Shown here: one piece after another, positions 47,691-56,992 of the stretch
Layout: each line of letters begins with the position of its first letter
Numbering within the stretch: position 1 is the first letter of the stretch
Source of the DNA: Candidatus Nitrotoga sp. M5
Lineage (GTDB): Bacteria; Pseudomonadota; Gammaproteobacteria; Burkholderiales; Gallionellaceae
Direction of reading: 5' to 3'
Length of the DNA stretch: 64,000 bases
Assembly (NCBI RefSeq): GCF_927904885.1
Contig: NZ_CAKMNW010000067.1
Span: forward strand, 1-64,000
Program-made: the position numbers and the translations under genes
The notes under the pieces: model-generated
The model's database searches: none
Told to the model about the DNA's origin: nothing
The model's input: only the letters and a program-made list of their open reading frames with translations

Positions 47691-48497
47691 ATGCATGCCG
47701 CAGTGCTAAGCGATGATGAGTTTAACCAGTTCCGCACATGGTTACATCTTACTACCGGGATTAGTCTCTCCGACTCAAAGAAAGCGTTGCTCGCAGGACG
47801 CTTGTCCAAACGGCTGAAGCATCATGGATTGTCCAGCTATAGTGAGTATTTTCGGTTGATTACTCGGCGTACCGACGCAGCTGAATTTCAGATTGCACTG
47901 GATCTGCTTACCACGAACGAGACCTATTTTTTTCGCGAGCCCAAACATTTCGATTTTCTGCGAGGACAAATTTTGCCCAAGGTACAAGCAGGTAAAAAAT
48001 TTCGTTTGTGGAGTGCTGCCAGCTCGACCGGTGAGGAACCTTACAGTCTCGCCATGACACTTGCCGACGGCTTGTGTTGCACGTCTTGGGAAATAGTCGC
48101 GTCCGATATCAGTACTCGCGTGCTCAACAAAGCCCGCACTGGGCAGTATGACATAGATCGGGCGCACAATATTCCACAGTCGTTACTCGCTAAGCATTGC
48201 CTGAAGGGAACCGGTACTGAAGAAGGTACGTTCATGGTTGAGCGCAACCTTCGTAGTCACATGCAGTTCATGCGTATCAACCTAAATACAACGTTACCTA
48301 ATATGGGTGAATTTGATGTTATTTTTTTACGTAATGTCATGATCTACTTCGATAGAGAGACAAAACGCCAAGTTGTTGCACGCATATTGCCATTTTTGAA
48401 ATCGGGTGGTTACTTTATTGTCAGCCATTCTGAAAGCCTTAATGGAATTACCGATATTCTTAAATTGGTTTCCCCATCTATATATCGCAAGCCATGA
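47691..48497 (+). CDS. cheR: Chemotaxis protein methyltransferase CheR
   Basis: CheR adds methyl groups to chemoreceptor glutamates using SAM. The N-terminal helical domain (1-75, FNQFRTWLHLTTGISLSDSKK) is followed by TTNETYFFREPKHF and the SAM site LWSAASSTGEEPYSLAM. The later NVMIYFD and GGYFIVSHSESL are also conserved. I prefer ATG 47691 (268 residues), since the family starts a few residues before this helical domain; a TTG at 47649 is possible. The gene looks whole, unlike its neighbours cheY and cheD. Confidence 0.94.
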   Translation: MHAAVLSDDEFNQFRTWLHLTTGISLSDSKKALLAGRLSKRLKHHGLSSYSEYFRLITRRTDAAEFQIALDLLTTNETYFFREPKHFDFLRGQILPKVQAGKKFRLWSAASSTGEEPYSLAMTLADGLCCTSWEIVASDISTRVLNKARTGQYDIDRAHNIPQSLLAKHCLKGTGTEEGTFMVERNLRSHMQFMRINLNTTLPNMGEFDVIFLRNVMIYFDRETKRQVVARILPFLKSGGYFIVSHSESLNGITDILKLVSPSIYRKP

Positions 48498-48615
48498 AAC
48501 AGTCTAAAAATGTCATTGAGATATATTTACAGCTGAGGAATTTTTCGGTGATATAAATACTCGCATTCGTCCCTTTCTCGGATGGCGTTCCTATAACTAT
48601 GTGGCATCTAAAAAA

Positions 48616-48726
48616 GTGACAGGTGGCCTCTGTCACTACCAACAACCCTCCCGAAAAAGGACGTCAATGTCGTCTCTGGATGATCGTTACGTAAATGAAG
48701 CCATGCAAAATGTTTCTTTGTGTTAA
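48616..48726 (+). pseudogene. cheD remnant (C-terminal end)
   Basis: In the gap between cheR and cheB, the frame GGLCHYQQPSRKRTSMS followed by LDDRYVNEAMQ matches CheD (GG.CH..LP.R then L.GRYADEAM), the receptor glutamine deamidase. It stops at TAA 48724. The residues kept include the active-site His of the CH motif, but the rest of the ~200-residue protein is missing on both sides. The cheR-cheD-cheB order is the usual one. Confidence 0.7.
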
Positions 48727-49062
48727 AAAAATAGTAGGTGTGACTTAATCGGCTGTGAAAATAATGCTGGTGTATGCAAAAGTTTATCTATGTAAAGCAT
48801 ATCCATTGATCGTTTTTTCCTTCGCAAGGATTTGTGTTTGCAGCCAAAGATTTGTTCTTTTTTCTAAAGCGATAATAGCTTTATGGTGCATTTTATGCTC
48901 CTTAGCCATTTGAGATGTCATACACAATTCGATGCAAATTTATTCATTGAAAAATGGAATAAGCAGGTATAGCCATCGGCAGATTGTATTTGATATCAAT
49001 ACAGGTTATGTCTAGGTGTGCAAGCTCGGTACAACCAGGGCATGATTTATAGGCTACCCTAA

Positions 49063-50148
49063 ATGACAAAAATCAAAGTCTTATTAGTTGATGACTCGGC
49101 TGTTGTAAGGCAGACGATACAGGCGAGATTGGATCGAGAGCCGGACATCTATGTAATTGGAACAGCGTCCACCCCTATTCTTGCCATGCAAAAACTGGAT
49201 AAAGAATGGCCGGATGTGATCGTGCTAAACATAGACATGCCGCGCAGGGACGGCATTATCTTTTTTAAAAAAGTTATGGCTGAACGACCCACGCCGATGG
49301 TGATTTGTTCTGCCATAACGGAAAAAGGTGCAGAAATCACCATGCAGGCGCTTATCGCTGGCGCAGTTGAAATTATTACCAAGCCTGAAGTAAGTTTGAA
49401 AAATATTTTGCAGGAATCATCTAATGATCTAGCGACTGCAGTCAGAGCCGCAGCCCAAGCCAAATCCCAAGCCAATGTTAGTAACGAAGTCAGAGCAGTA
49501 ACACCTCGACCGAAAGTAGCCGGAAAACTAAATGCCGATGCTATTCTTTCTGCAGCCACTGCGCACTCCATGGCGCGAATCACAGAACGTATTGTTGCCA
49601 TCGGCACGTCGACCGGCGGCACCCAGGCTCTGGAAGCTGTGCTGTCAGTATTGCCGCGAGTTTGCCCTGGCATTGTTATCGTGCAGCATATGCCGGAAAA
49701 ATTCACTGCTTTGTTCGCCAAACGCCTCACCGGTCTGTGTCGAATTGAAGTGAGAGAGGCAATAAATGACGATCGCGTTATCCCAGGTCTCGCTCTGATT
49801 GCGCCCGGCGGCAAACATATGCTTCTTAAACGCAGCGGCGCTTACTACCATGTTGAAGTGGTAGATGGCCCTTTGGTTAACCGCCACCGTCCGTCAGTGG
49901 ATGTGCTGTTTCGTTCGGTGGCCAAGTGTGCAGGAAAAAATGCCACTGGCATTATCATGACGGGCATGGGTGACGATGGTGCACGCGGCTTAAAGGAAAT
50001 GCTGAATGCCGGTGCTCCCACGGTGGCGCAGGATGAAGCTACGTGTGTTGTGTTTGGTATGCCCAAGGAAGCCATTAAGCTGGGCGCTGTACAAAAAATA
50101 GTGCCTTTGCATGAAATGTACTTGGCTATTTTGGGGAAAGGAATGTAG
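49063..50148 (+). CDS. cheB: Chemotaxis response regulator methylesterase CheB with D56N receiver
   Basis: The 361-residue product has a receiver domain (1-125) and a methylesterase domain (170-361). The esterase triad is complete: S183 in GTSTGGT, H209 in QHMP, D305 in GMGDDG. In the receiver the acidic pair D10/D11 and K107 are present, but the phospho-acceptor is Asn56 (VLNIDMP, codon AAC) where CheB has Asp. CheB is normally switched on by CheA phosphorylation of that Asp, so this one may be constitutively set or decoupled. It removes methyl groups from chemoreceptors or deamidates them. It stands 565 bases after cheR, with the cheD relic between. Confidence 0.94.
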   Translation: MTKIKVLLVDDSAVVRQTIQARLDREPDIYVIGTASTPILAMQKLDKEWPDVIVLNIDMPRRDGIIFFKKVMAERPTPMVICSAITEKGAEITMQALIAGAVEIITKPEVSLKNILQESSNDLATAVRAAAQAKSQANVSNEVRAVTPRPKVAGKLNADAILSAATAHSMARITERIVAIGTSTGGTQALEAVLSVLPRVCPGIVIVQHMPEKFTALFAKRLTGLCRIEVREAINDDRVIPGLALIAPGGKHMLLKRSGAYYHVEVVDGPLVNRHRPSVDVLFRSVAKCAGKNATGIIMTGMGDDGARGLKEMLNAGAPTVAQDEATCVVFGMPKEAIKLGAVQKIVPLHEMYLAILGKGM

Positions 50149-50332
50149 GGCACTTCTAGAAGGGCAATTTGCGAGCAGCCGCTTTGTGAATGTCCTTCTT
50201 ACCCAGTTTCGTCACAATACTGCTAAAATCTAAAAAATTAGAGCATGCTCAATCGACTACATGCCGCGTTCGCACTTGTTTATCGTGTCTTACCCTGAAA
50301 CTTGAATTTGCTTTAGGCACCCTGAGCCCTTA

Positions 50333-51121
50333 TTATGATTTGTTAAGTAATTGCATGATGTGCAGTACAGTGTTCAGGCTGGCGCGGGTGATATTTTCTA
50401 ATAGCGGTACGATGTAGGGTAGTGTCAGCATCACCATTGCAAAACCGATTATCAGAGTAATAGGGAAGCCGACCGCTAAGATGTTAAGTTGTGGCGCGCT
50501 ACGTGTTAGGATGCCAAGTGCCGTGTTGACAATTAACAGCGTGCCGATCACTGGCATACTTAGTTGTAATGCGTTAGAGAAAATGCTACTGCCCCATGAG
50601 ACCAGAGTATGCAACGCGATTGCCGAAGAGGTTGTGCTATTAACCGGAAAAATGTGGAAACTGTCTGCTAACGCTTCCAGCATGAGGAGATGCCCATTCA
50701 TGCTGAGAAAAATGAGCAGGGCGATGGTACCTAAAAATTGAGCTACCACTGGCACATAGGAAGAGTTCTTTGGATCAAAGAAAATAGCGAAACCCAGACC
50801 CATTTGAACGCCGATAATATCTCCAGCCATTTCTATCGAGGTGAAAATCAAGCGCATGGTAAATCCTATTGCTAACCCGGCGAGAATCTGTTGAAACATA
50901 ATTAAAAAGCCAAGTGCAGTGGCTGGGTCGACATTAGGCTGTATAGTCAATGTCGGTGCAATGATTATGGTTAACATGATAGACAGGCCGATCTTTATAC
51001 GCACCGGAACTTGTCTATTTCCCAGTATAGGAGCACTGGCGATCATGGCCAGGATGCGCACGAAAGGGAAGATAAACAGTGCTAGCCAAGTGGACAACTG
51101 GGCGCTAGTGATGGTAATCAT
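50333..51121 (-). CDS. fliR: Flagellar export apparatus protein FliR
   Basis: The 262-residue inner-membrane protein has six hydrophobic segments and the family stretches ARILAMIASAPILG near 23-36 and MVLMTLP near the end. With FliP and FliQ it builds the export gate. It is the last gene of the fliF-to-fliR block, but is separated from fliQ by 283 bases containing a degenerate repeat, unlike the tight spacing elsewhere in the block. The ATG start agrees with the family N-terminus MITITSAQL. Confidence 0.95.
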   Translation of the reverse strand: MITITSAQLSTWLALFIFPFVRILAMIASAPILGNRQVPVRIKIGLSIMLTIIIAPTLTIQPNVDPATALGFLIMFQQILAGLAIGFTMRLIFTSIEMAGDIIGVQMGLGFAIFFDPKNSSYVPVVAQFLGTIALLIFLSMNGHLLMLEALADSFHIFPVNSTTSSAIALHTLVSWGSSIFSNALQLSMPVIGTLLIVNTALGILTRSAPQLNILAVGFPITLIIGFAMVMLTLPYIVPLLENITRASLNTVLHIMQLLNKS

Positions 51122-51270
51122 TATGATTATTTAATTGCTTAAATCGTAATTAAAATGGCTTTATGTGAAATTCGTGAAGACAATCAATTTTTTACTCGCG
51201 CCCTGATCGGTCTAGAGCTGAATTTTTAACGCCCCTCATAACTTCTCACTGATGATGAAAATTCGTCAAT

Positions 51271-51308
51271 CCTTCGATAAGCTATCCTTTGACACTCAGG
51301 ATGAACAG
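51271..51308. repeat. Degenerate REP-like repeat in the fliQ-fliR gap
   Basis: CCTTCGATAAGCTATCC followed by TTTGACACTCAGGATGAACAG resembles the core TTCGACAAGCTCAGGATGAACGG of the repeat at 15258-15330, here mutated and doubled. It splits two genes that usually touch. Confidence 0.5.
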
Positions 51309-51404
51309 ATACTTTTCTGACTAATTATTCTTGTTTCTATTGTCTTTTCAATAGTTAAACACTACGAATTACAAAGCAGATATATGCACTTATTTTGAGC
51401 ATCA

Positions 51405-51674
51405 TCACCCTACCAACCAAGGAATACTACTAAACAGGCTCTGGATATAATCCAGCATCATGCTCACCATCCATGGGCCAATGATGACCAACACACTGAA
51501 CATGCCGATCAATTTTGGAATGAATGACAGGGTCATTTCGTTGATTTGGGTAGCAGCTTGGAAAATACTGATTAGAAGTCCAATCAATAGAGCTGTCAGC
51601 AGCATCGGAGCCGATACCACCAGAGTCAACTCCAGTGCCTGGCGACCAAGTGTCATTACTGTTTCTGGAGTCAT
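51405..51674 (-). CDS. fliQ: Flagellar export apparatus protein FliQ
   Basis: The 89-residue two-helix inner-membrane protein starts MTPETVMTLGRQALELTLV and has GLLISIFQAATQINEMTLSFIPK in parts (GLLISIFQAATQ, EMTLSFIPK), both signatures of FliQ. It forms the export gate with FliP and FliR. It is behind fliP by 11 bases. Length is standard. Confidence 0.96.
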   Translation of the reverse strand: MTPETVMTLGRQALELTLVVSAPMLLTALLIGLLISIFQAATQINEMTLSFIPKLIGMFSVLVIIGPWMVSMMLDYIQSLFSSIPWLVG

Positions 51675-51685
51675 TGTCGTTTGCC

Positions 51686-52573
51686 TCAGGTGTAAAAACT
51701 ATGTACTAGCGATCCAATAAGAAGATTCCAACCATCTGCTAACACGAATAGCATGATCTTGAATGGTAATGAAATCAATGCTGGTGAGACCATCATCATA
51801 CCCAAGGACATTAATACGCTGGCCACCACCATGTCGATAATAAGGAACGGAATAAATATGACGAAACCAATCTGAAAGGCGGTTTTTAGCTCGCTGATGA
51901 CATAGGCCGGCACCAGAATTTTTAGTGGTACCTGATCCGCGCTTTGCAACGGCTCACTATTGGAAATTTGAACAAAGAGGGCAAGATCCTTTTCCCGTGT
52001 TTGTCGCAGCATAAATGCCTTTAATGGTACGCTGCCAGTATCGAAAGCTTGTATCAGCGTCAGTTTATCTTCGCTGAATGGCAGGTAGGCGTCAGTATAA
52101 ATTTTATCCAGCACTGGAGACATAACAAAAAAAGTGAGAAACAAGGCTAGCCCGATTAGTACCTGATTGGGCGGTGATGATTGCGTGCCGAGAGCGGAGC
52201 GTAACAGCGATAGCACGATGATAATGCGGGTGAAGCTGCTCATTAACAGTACTACGGCGGGTAAGAAACTTAACGAAGTGAGCAACAGTAACGTTTGCAA
52301 GCTAAGCGAGTAGGTCTGTCCCCCATCTGGTGTTGCAGTGCTGGTAAATGCGGCCAGCCCTGGATCGGCCGCATAAGCTGCTGGAATCAGGCTAAATATC
52401 AGAATTGTCAGTAAAAGCGTGCTAAGGTATGTGGGAACGTGAAATATTCTATATTTCGGTGTGCTGTTGGGAGTATTGTGCCTAGCCAGACTGAACTCTA
52501 AACACTTGGCATTACATCCCCCCATCAGCCTGCAAAACGAAGCATCGGTTATTTTGTCATTACTAAGATGCAT
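51686..52573 (-). CDS. fliP: Flagellar export apparatus protein FliP
   Basis: The product is recognised by [38 protein letters not shown] and [27 protein letters not shown] in parts ([19 protein letters not shown]). FliP carries a cleaved signal, visible here as [17 protein letters not shown]. The open frame from 52573 gives 295 residues, about 45 more than usual, and the signal then begins near residue 50. The true start may be further in, for example ATG 52525, or a non-ATG codon. The first ATG overlaps the fliO end by 11 bases. Confidence 0.93.
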   Translation of the reverse strand: MHLSNDKITDASFCRLMGGCNAKCLEFSLARHNTPNSTPKYRIFHVPTYLSTLLLTILIFSLIPAAYAADPGLAAFTSTATPDGGQTYSLSLQTLLLLTSLSFLPAVVLLMSSFTRIIIVLSLLRSALGTQSSPPNQVLIGLALFLTFFVMSPVLDKIYTDAYLPFSEDKLTLIQAFDTGSVPLKAFMLRQTREKDLALFVQISNSEPLQSADQVPLKILVPAYVISELKTAFQIGFVIFIPFLIIDMVVASVLMSLGMMMVSPALISLPFKIMLFVLADGWNLLIGSLVHSFYT

Positions 52574-53045
52574 TTCGTTTTTCCATCATTTGTTTAAGCC
52601 AGGCCTGAAATTTTCCATTTGCACTGTTATCCATATTGACTTGTGATGCAGGTAATTCGGCTTTTGCCATGCTATGCAGGGTTCGAACCTGTCCAGGAGC
52701 AACACCTACTACCAGCCAGGTGTCGTTAACTTCAACTAATACGATACGTTCACGTTGGCCTACCGCTACCGTAGCTTGAACTTTAATCAGGTTACCTGCA
52801 GCATGTTGAGGCAGATTGATGCGTTTTAAAATCCATGCAACCAGAACCACTGCTGCCAATACTAATAACAAGCTGAAAATGACTTGCATTATGCTGCCGC
52901 TCGACATTGATACAGGTGGAGGAGGGGTGTAAGCAGGGCGAGTATCTTGCGCTGTTGCGAGTAGCGGTTTGAAAAAACAGGTGATGGCGCAGAGGTGCGC
53001 GTAGATGAATCTTGGCTTGGTAAGTAGGTCGCCGAAAATTTTCAT
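52563..53045 (-). CDS. fliO: Flagellar biosynthesis protein FliO
   Basis: The 160-residue product has a membrane segment ([20 protein letters not shown] near 55-75) followed by a short cytoplasmic domain with the FliO pattern [27 protein letters not shown] in parts ([21 protein letters not shown]). FliO helps FliP assemble. There is a further hydrophobic stretch at the N-terminus, possibly a signal peptide. It follows fliN by 1 base and overlaps the fliP frame. Confidence 0.93.
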   Translation of the reverse strand: MKIFGDLLTKPRFIYAHLCAITCFFKPLLATAQDTRPAYTPPPPVSMSSGSIMQVIFSLLLVLAAVVLVAWILKRINLPQHAAGNLIKVQATVAVGQRERIVLVEVNDTWLVVGVAPGQVRTLHSMAKAELPASQVNMDNSANGKFQAWLKQMMEKRNAS

Positions 53046-53046
53046 A

Positions 53047-53616
53047 TTAGCGACTGAGGCGACGCAGACGTTCAGATGGAGTGATAACGTCGGTGAGGCG
53101 GATACCGACCTTGTCGTTCACTACGACGACTTCGCCTTGCGCGATCAGAAAGCCGTTGATCATTACATCGAGCGGTTCGCCAGCTTGACCAGTTAGTTCG
53201 ACTACCGATCCTTGTGCAAGTTGTAGCAGATTTTTGATTGGCATTTTGGTGCGTCCAAGCTCGACCGTTAGTTGAACTGGGATGTCCATGATCATATCAA
53301 GATCATTGTTTACAGCTGTGCCAGCTGCGTCGGCAAACTGCGCGAATGTATGCGGTTTAGCAGCGGGTTTCGGTTTGCTGGGCGGTGAACTGGTAGCTGG
53401 CTCAGTCGCACCCCAATCATCGGTTTCCGGTGTAGTGCTGGCAGCCTGTTCAGCCATGGCAGCACCCCAATCATCGGTTTCGGGTGTTGTGTTGATAGCC
53501 TGTTCAGCCTTGGCAGCACCCGAATTATCGGATTTGGATGGAGTGCTGACAGCCTGTTCAGCTACTGCAGAACCCGAATCATCGGCGCTAATTTGCTCAG
53601 AACCTTCATCAGTCAT
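53047..53616 (-). CDS. fliN: Flagellar motor switch protein FliN, with N-terminal repeats
   Basis: The C-terminal 75 residues are a standard FliN SpoA domain: IPVQLTVELGRTKMPIKNLLQL, VVELTGQAGEPLDVMING and GEVVVVNDKVGIRLTD. FliN forms the lower C-ring with FliM and takes part in switching and in docking FliH. The N-terminal part has an imperfect tandem repeat of about 18 residues (AEQA..TPETDDWGAAM pattern), three copies, reflected as a 54-bp DNA repeat near 53400-53560. I place the start at ATG 53616, since GGAG lies 6 bases upstream; this start overlaps the fliM stop by 8 bases. A longer frame to 53643 exists. Confidence 0.94.
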   Translation of the reverse strand: MTDEGSEQISADDSGSAVAEQAVSTPSKSDNSGAAKAEQAINTTPETDDWGAAMAEQAASTTPETDDWGATEPATSSPPSKPKPAAKPHTFAQFADAAGTAVNNDLDMIMDIPVQLTVELGRTKMPIKNLLQLAQGSVVELTGQAGEPLDVMINGFLIAQGEVVVVNDKVGIRLTDVITPSERLRRLSR

Positions 53617-54610
53617 CATTATCTCCATTTGCCAAATCGCCACTTGTACCGCTCAATATTTTTTCCACTTTAAGGGCATACTGATTGTTGAAAATGCCAT
53701 ACTTGCATTGTATTACTGGCACTTCATCCACTAATGCCGTAATGCTGTCTGCTATTTCCAACGGGATAAAATCGCCGTTGCGCATTCCTAGCACCTGTTC
53801 AAATTTAATTTGAGCGTGGCCAAGCACGACAGTTAATTCAATTTCGGCGGACTGCACTTGTTTGGACAGCGTGCGTAACCAGCGTTTGTCTACAACCGTA
53901 TGGTCACCTTGCATGGAGCTACAGAGCAACTCGCGGATGGGCTCAATCATGGAATAGGGTAGTAAGACATGAAAAGCACCGCCAACGCCGCCAAACTCAA
54001 TGTCGAAGGTGGTGGATACAACGATTTCGTTTGGTGTGGCGATAGTGGCAAATTGCGGGTTCATTTCCGAACGTACAAACTCAAATTGCAACGCATATAT
54101 AGCTTGCCAAGCTTTGTTATACGATTCGAATACAGCAGCCAGTAATCGTTGGATGATGCGCTGCTCGGTTTGGGTGAATTCGCGTCCCTCGACCCGGCTG
54201 TGAAAGCGCCCATCACCACCAAACATGTTGTCGACTACCAAAAAAATCAAGTTAGGGTCGAAAATAAATAGCCCATTGCCACGTAAAGGATTGGCTTGCA
54301 CGATGTTGATGTTGGCAGGTACAGGCAGATTACGGAGAAATTCGCTGAATTTCTGGACGCGAATAGGCCCCACAGAAATTTCTGCAGTGCGCCTGATTAA
54401 ATTGAATAATGTAATTCTGAATGAACGTGCAAAACGCTCATTGAGGATTTCCAGCGCGGGCATGCGCCCACGCACAATGCGTTCTTGCGAGCCCATGTTA
54501 TATGGGCGCACAGTGCCTGCTGGGTCGGGTACCGCAGCGACCTCATCCGGCTCAAAGTTGACTCCCTTGAGTAGTGAGTCAACTTCTTCCTGAGAGAGAA
54601 AATCGCTCAT
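53609..54610 (-). CDS. fliM: Flagellar motor switch protein FliM
   Basis: The 333-residue C-ring protein has the N-terminal CheY-binding segment DFLSQEEVDSLLKGV (3-17). The CheC-like middle contains NLIRRTAEISVGPI, NPLRGNGLFIFDP and FGGDGR. The C-terminal SpoA domain (about 250-325) has LTVVLGHAQIKFEQVL. All parts are present, so CheY-P binding should be possible although the only cheY in this window is broken. It is behind fliL by 7 bases. Confidence 0.96.
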   Translation of the reverse strand: MSDFLSQEEVDSLLKGVNFEPDEVAAVPDPAGTVRPYNMGSQERIVRGRMPALEILNERFARSFRITLFNLIRRTAEISVGPIRVQKFSEFLRNLPVPANINIVQANPLRGNGLFIFDPNLIFLVVDNMFGGDGRFHSRVEGREFTQTEQRIIQRLLAAVFESYNKAWQAIYALQFEFVRSEMNPQFATIATPNEIVVSTTFDIEFGGVGGAFHVLLPYSMIEPIRELLCSSMQGDHTVVDKRWLRTLSKQVQSAEIELTVVLGHAQIKFEQVLGMRNGDFIPLEIADSITALVDEVPVIQCKYGIFNNQYALKVEKILSGTSGDLANGDNDD

Positions 54611-54617
54611 GGTCTTA

Positions 54618-55265
54618 TCACTGGATGATGAAAGAGGTAAAGAGAACGCCTATGACGTTGTCTTTCGCCTCATTTCGGTGTCGTGCGTGTGTAGTTTCTT
54701 CAACTTCTGTAACAGCTTCTGCGAGGTTTTCTGCTTGCACGCTTGACCCAGTTCTAGGTTTGGTATGTGCATTAATATTCGATTTTGACAGGAATGGCGT
54801 TCTGCGCAGACCAAGCACGAATTCGGTTTCAGCAATAATTTCATTGACGAGTCTTTTTTTGCCATTTGACGTAGTCAATTCTGAAGGGCGTTTACCGGAC
54901 AGCAGTACCAACAAGCGGCTACGAATTTCGGGTAAATTTTGCTTGATTTGTTCTTGCAGTTCTTCCTGAAAAATTTTAAGCGAGATGCCAATTTGTAGAA
55001 ATTGGTCAGTTCTCTCGCGTTGCAGGTTAACCGTGAAAGGTTCTAATGGAATAAATATTGGCTTTGCGGTTGATTTTGCAGATTTTTGGGTGCCCTTGCC
55101 ATTGTGATTTTCGCCCTTGCTAAAATACCAGCCTGCTCCGCCTGCTATCCCTAGCATCAAAACACCACCAATGATAATAAGCAGTAATTTTTTGCTTTTC
55201 GATTTTGTATTTCCTTCAGTTGGCGCGGTACCCGCTGCTTCTTTTGCTGATATTGGTTTTGCCAT
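54618..55265 (-). CDS. fliL: Flagellar basal-body protein FliL
   Basis: The 215-residue product has one membrane segment (LLLIIIGGVLMLGIAGGAGWYF, about 27-48), then a periplasmic domain with FIPLEPFTVNLQRERTDQFLQIGISLK in parts (PLEPFTVNLQ, DQFLQIGISL) and RLLVLLSGKRPSEL. FliL supports the stator around the motor. It is about 40 residues longer than usual, the extra lying in the tail between RTPFLSKSN and the last FTSFIIQ, where the sequence is polar and low in complexity. Confidence 0.93.
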   Translation of the reverse strand: MAKPISAKEAAGTAPTEGNTKSKSKKLLLIIIGGVLMLGIAGGAGWYFSKGENHNGKGTQKSAKSTAKPIFIPLEPFTVNLQRERTDQFLQIGISLKIFQEELQEQIKQNLPEIRSRLLVLLSGKRPSELTTSNGKKRLVNEIIAETEFVLGLRRTPFLSKSNINAHTKPRTGSSVQAENLAEAVTEVEETTHARHRNEAKDNVIGVLFTSFIIQ

Positions 55266-55478
55266 TGCGATTCCTTAATTTATGAGTTGAATTATCAGTG
55301 AAATTCAATCTGTGTGATAAATGGAATAAGGCGGAGAATTCCCCCTAACTTGTCATTTAGTAACACTCTCGTTGGGTAGCGCAGTTCTCTTTTTTCTGAG
55401 ACCGGGGACAAAACCGTAATAATTGCAAACGTTCTAAAATTAGGTATTCGAACAATTACCCTACTAATGCGTTGTCCA

Positions 55479-56504
55479 TCAGGCAAACGTATCGACTGAT
55501 CCTTGATGATGGTGTCCATACCTGACTTGGGTGCTGATTCCGAGGGTATCCTGATCCATTTGTGCTTGCCCGCCTTCCCTCATTTGCTGTTGGGATGCCT
55601 GTCTCGTTTGTTGTTCTCTGGGAGATTGGTCGCTTACTGTGGCATTGCCCAGCATAATCCCATTATCGGCCAGCATTTCACGAAGTTTAGGCATTGCTTG
55701 TTCTATCGCATCGCGGACAACGGCATGTGATGAAGTGAAAATCGCAGTGGCTTGGTCACCGCTCACTTTTATCAATACTTCCAGCGGGCCTAGTTGAGGC
55801 GGATTCAGGCGAAGTTCTGCACTTTGTCCGTGTTGGGATGTCACCCACACGATCTTCTGGCTAAAGTCATCAGCCCAAGCCTGATTTGCCACGGGTGTGT
55901 TTATGGAAGCTGGTATCGGTGAATTCACGTTCGCAAAATTTGACACTGAAGCTTGTTGTGCAGTCAGGGGCGTTGTATTTGATTGTGATGCGCTGAGCTG
56001 TGAGGAGAATTCGGGTGTGAGTTGTGCCTCAGTCAATATCACCTTACTTTTGCTGTTATTACCAGCATTCAACATTTCTGCTGTAGTGGCTGATTCGTCG
56101 TAACTTAAGAGTAAATCATTCGTGGTGAGTGATTGTGTACGATTGTGTGAGGCGGCGTCTGATTGTGTAGCCTGCGAGCGGTTGGTTGCTATTTGTTCGG
56201 CTAGGTTATTTGGCAATAAAGCTGCGAGCATATTATTGGGTAATGCACTGGCATCATCCGATTTGGGTACTTGCAGTTCAACAGGCTGTTCATTGGTAAC
56301 AGGTGCTGCCAGTTTGTCGTCCGTGGTGAAAGTGATCGACAAGCCGCCGTCGGTAGCATTGGTTTCATCAGGTGGAGCACTATCTGCAAGCTGACGCGCT
56401 AACATGTCACCGAAAGGCTTTGTTGGTGCTGAATTTTTGCCCGCTACAGCGGCCGTAGGTGCCGACACAGTAGGCGCAGACACTGGGATGACTATATTTT
56501 GCAT
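55479..56504 (-). CDS. fliK: Flagellar hook-length control protein FliK
   Basis: The 341-residue product has an unstructured Ala/Ser/Thr/Asn-rich N-terminal two thirds (the molecular ruler) and a C-terminal specificity-switch domain: AELRLNPPQLGPLEVLIKVSG in parts (LRLNPPQLGPLEV), then ATAIFTSSHAVVRDAIEQAMPKLREML (HAVVRDAIE, MPKLREML). It sets hook length and switches export to filament proteins. The gap to fliL (213 bases) contains a 74-codon frame that I do not accept as a gene. Confidence 0.93.
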   Translation of the reverse strand: MQNIVIPVSAPTVSAPTAAVAGKNSAPTKPFGDMLARQLADSAPPDETNATDGGLSITFTTDDKLAAPVTNEQPVELQVPKSDDASALPNNMLAALLPNNLAEQIATNRSQATQSDAASHNRTQSLTTNDLLLSYDESATTAEMLNAGNNSKSKVILTEAQLTPEFSSQLSASQSNTTPLTAQQASVSNFANVNSPIPASINTPVANQAWADDFSQKIVWVTSQHGQSAELRLNPPQLGPLEVLIKVSGDQATAIFTSSHAVVRDAIEQAMPKLREMLADNGIMLGNATVSDQSPREQQTRQASQQQMREGGQAQMDQDTLGISTQVRYGHHHQGSVDTFA

Positions 56505-56518
56505 GATGTCTCCTGAGG

Positions 56519-56980
56519 TTAGCTTTCGTCTTTTGCGGCCATGGCTTTGAGTGCAGAGTAGCGACCTGTGTGTTCGTCCTGTTGCCGCTGTTCTAGTTTT
56601 TCTTCCAATTTTCTTTCGCCTTCTAGATGACGTTGTGCCAACGTATCGAAGGATTTCATTTTTCGCTGTGTATCTACCAGTGCGTTCCGTCCAGCGCGCA
56701 TAGAGAGGTGTATTTGTTCAATGGCAAGGCGTTGCTGTGCAACTGCTTCGTCTAAACGACGTATAAAATCTTGAAAATTTCGCAAACTAATTTGATTAAT
56801 GCCGTCTTTTACTGCTTGCTGCAAGCGTGTCTGATAGTCGTCGCGATATTGCTCCAAGGTTTGCAGCTTGTTTTGTGCGGCCTGCTGTTGCTGGATTATC
56901 TGGCCGAATTTTCGGGTGGCATCATCGTTTTTTTGATGTGCTAAATGTACTAGCGGTTGCATTGAAAATGTTTTGGTCAT
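56519..56980 (-). CDS. fliJ: Flagellar export protein FliJ
   Basis: The 153-residue helical coiled-coil protein has a typical pattern of polar heptads (KFGQIIQQQQAAQNKLQTLEQY, QISLRNFQDFIRRLDEAV in parts). FliJ is the stalk-like subunit of the export ATPase FliI, resembling the gamma subunit of F1. It lies 12 bases after fliI and 14 bases before fliK. Sequence conservation in the family is low, so position helps. Confidence 0.92.
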   Translation of the reverse strand: MTKTFSMQPLVHLAHQKNDDATRKFGQIIQQQQAAQNKLQTLEQYRDDYQTRLQQAVKDGINQISLRNFQDFIRRLDEAVAQQRLAIEQIHLSMRAGRNALVDTQRKMKSFDTLAQRHLEGERKLEEKLEQRQQDEHTGRYSALKAMAAKDES

Positions 56981-56992
56981 GGTTTAATTGCC

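Noticed and set aside
55295-55519. 74-codon frame between fliL and fliK
   Set aside because: It starts inside fliK in another frame and has no known flagellar counterpart; the gap may simply be non-coding.
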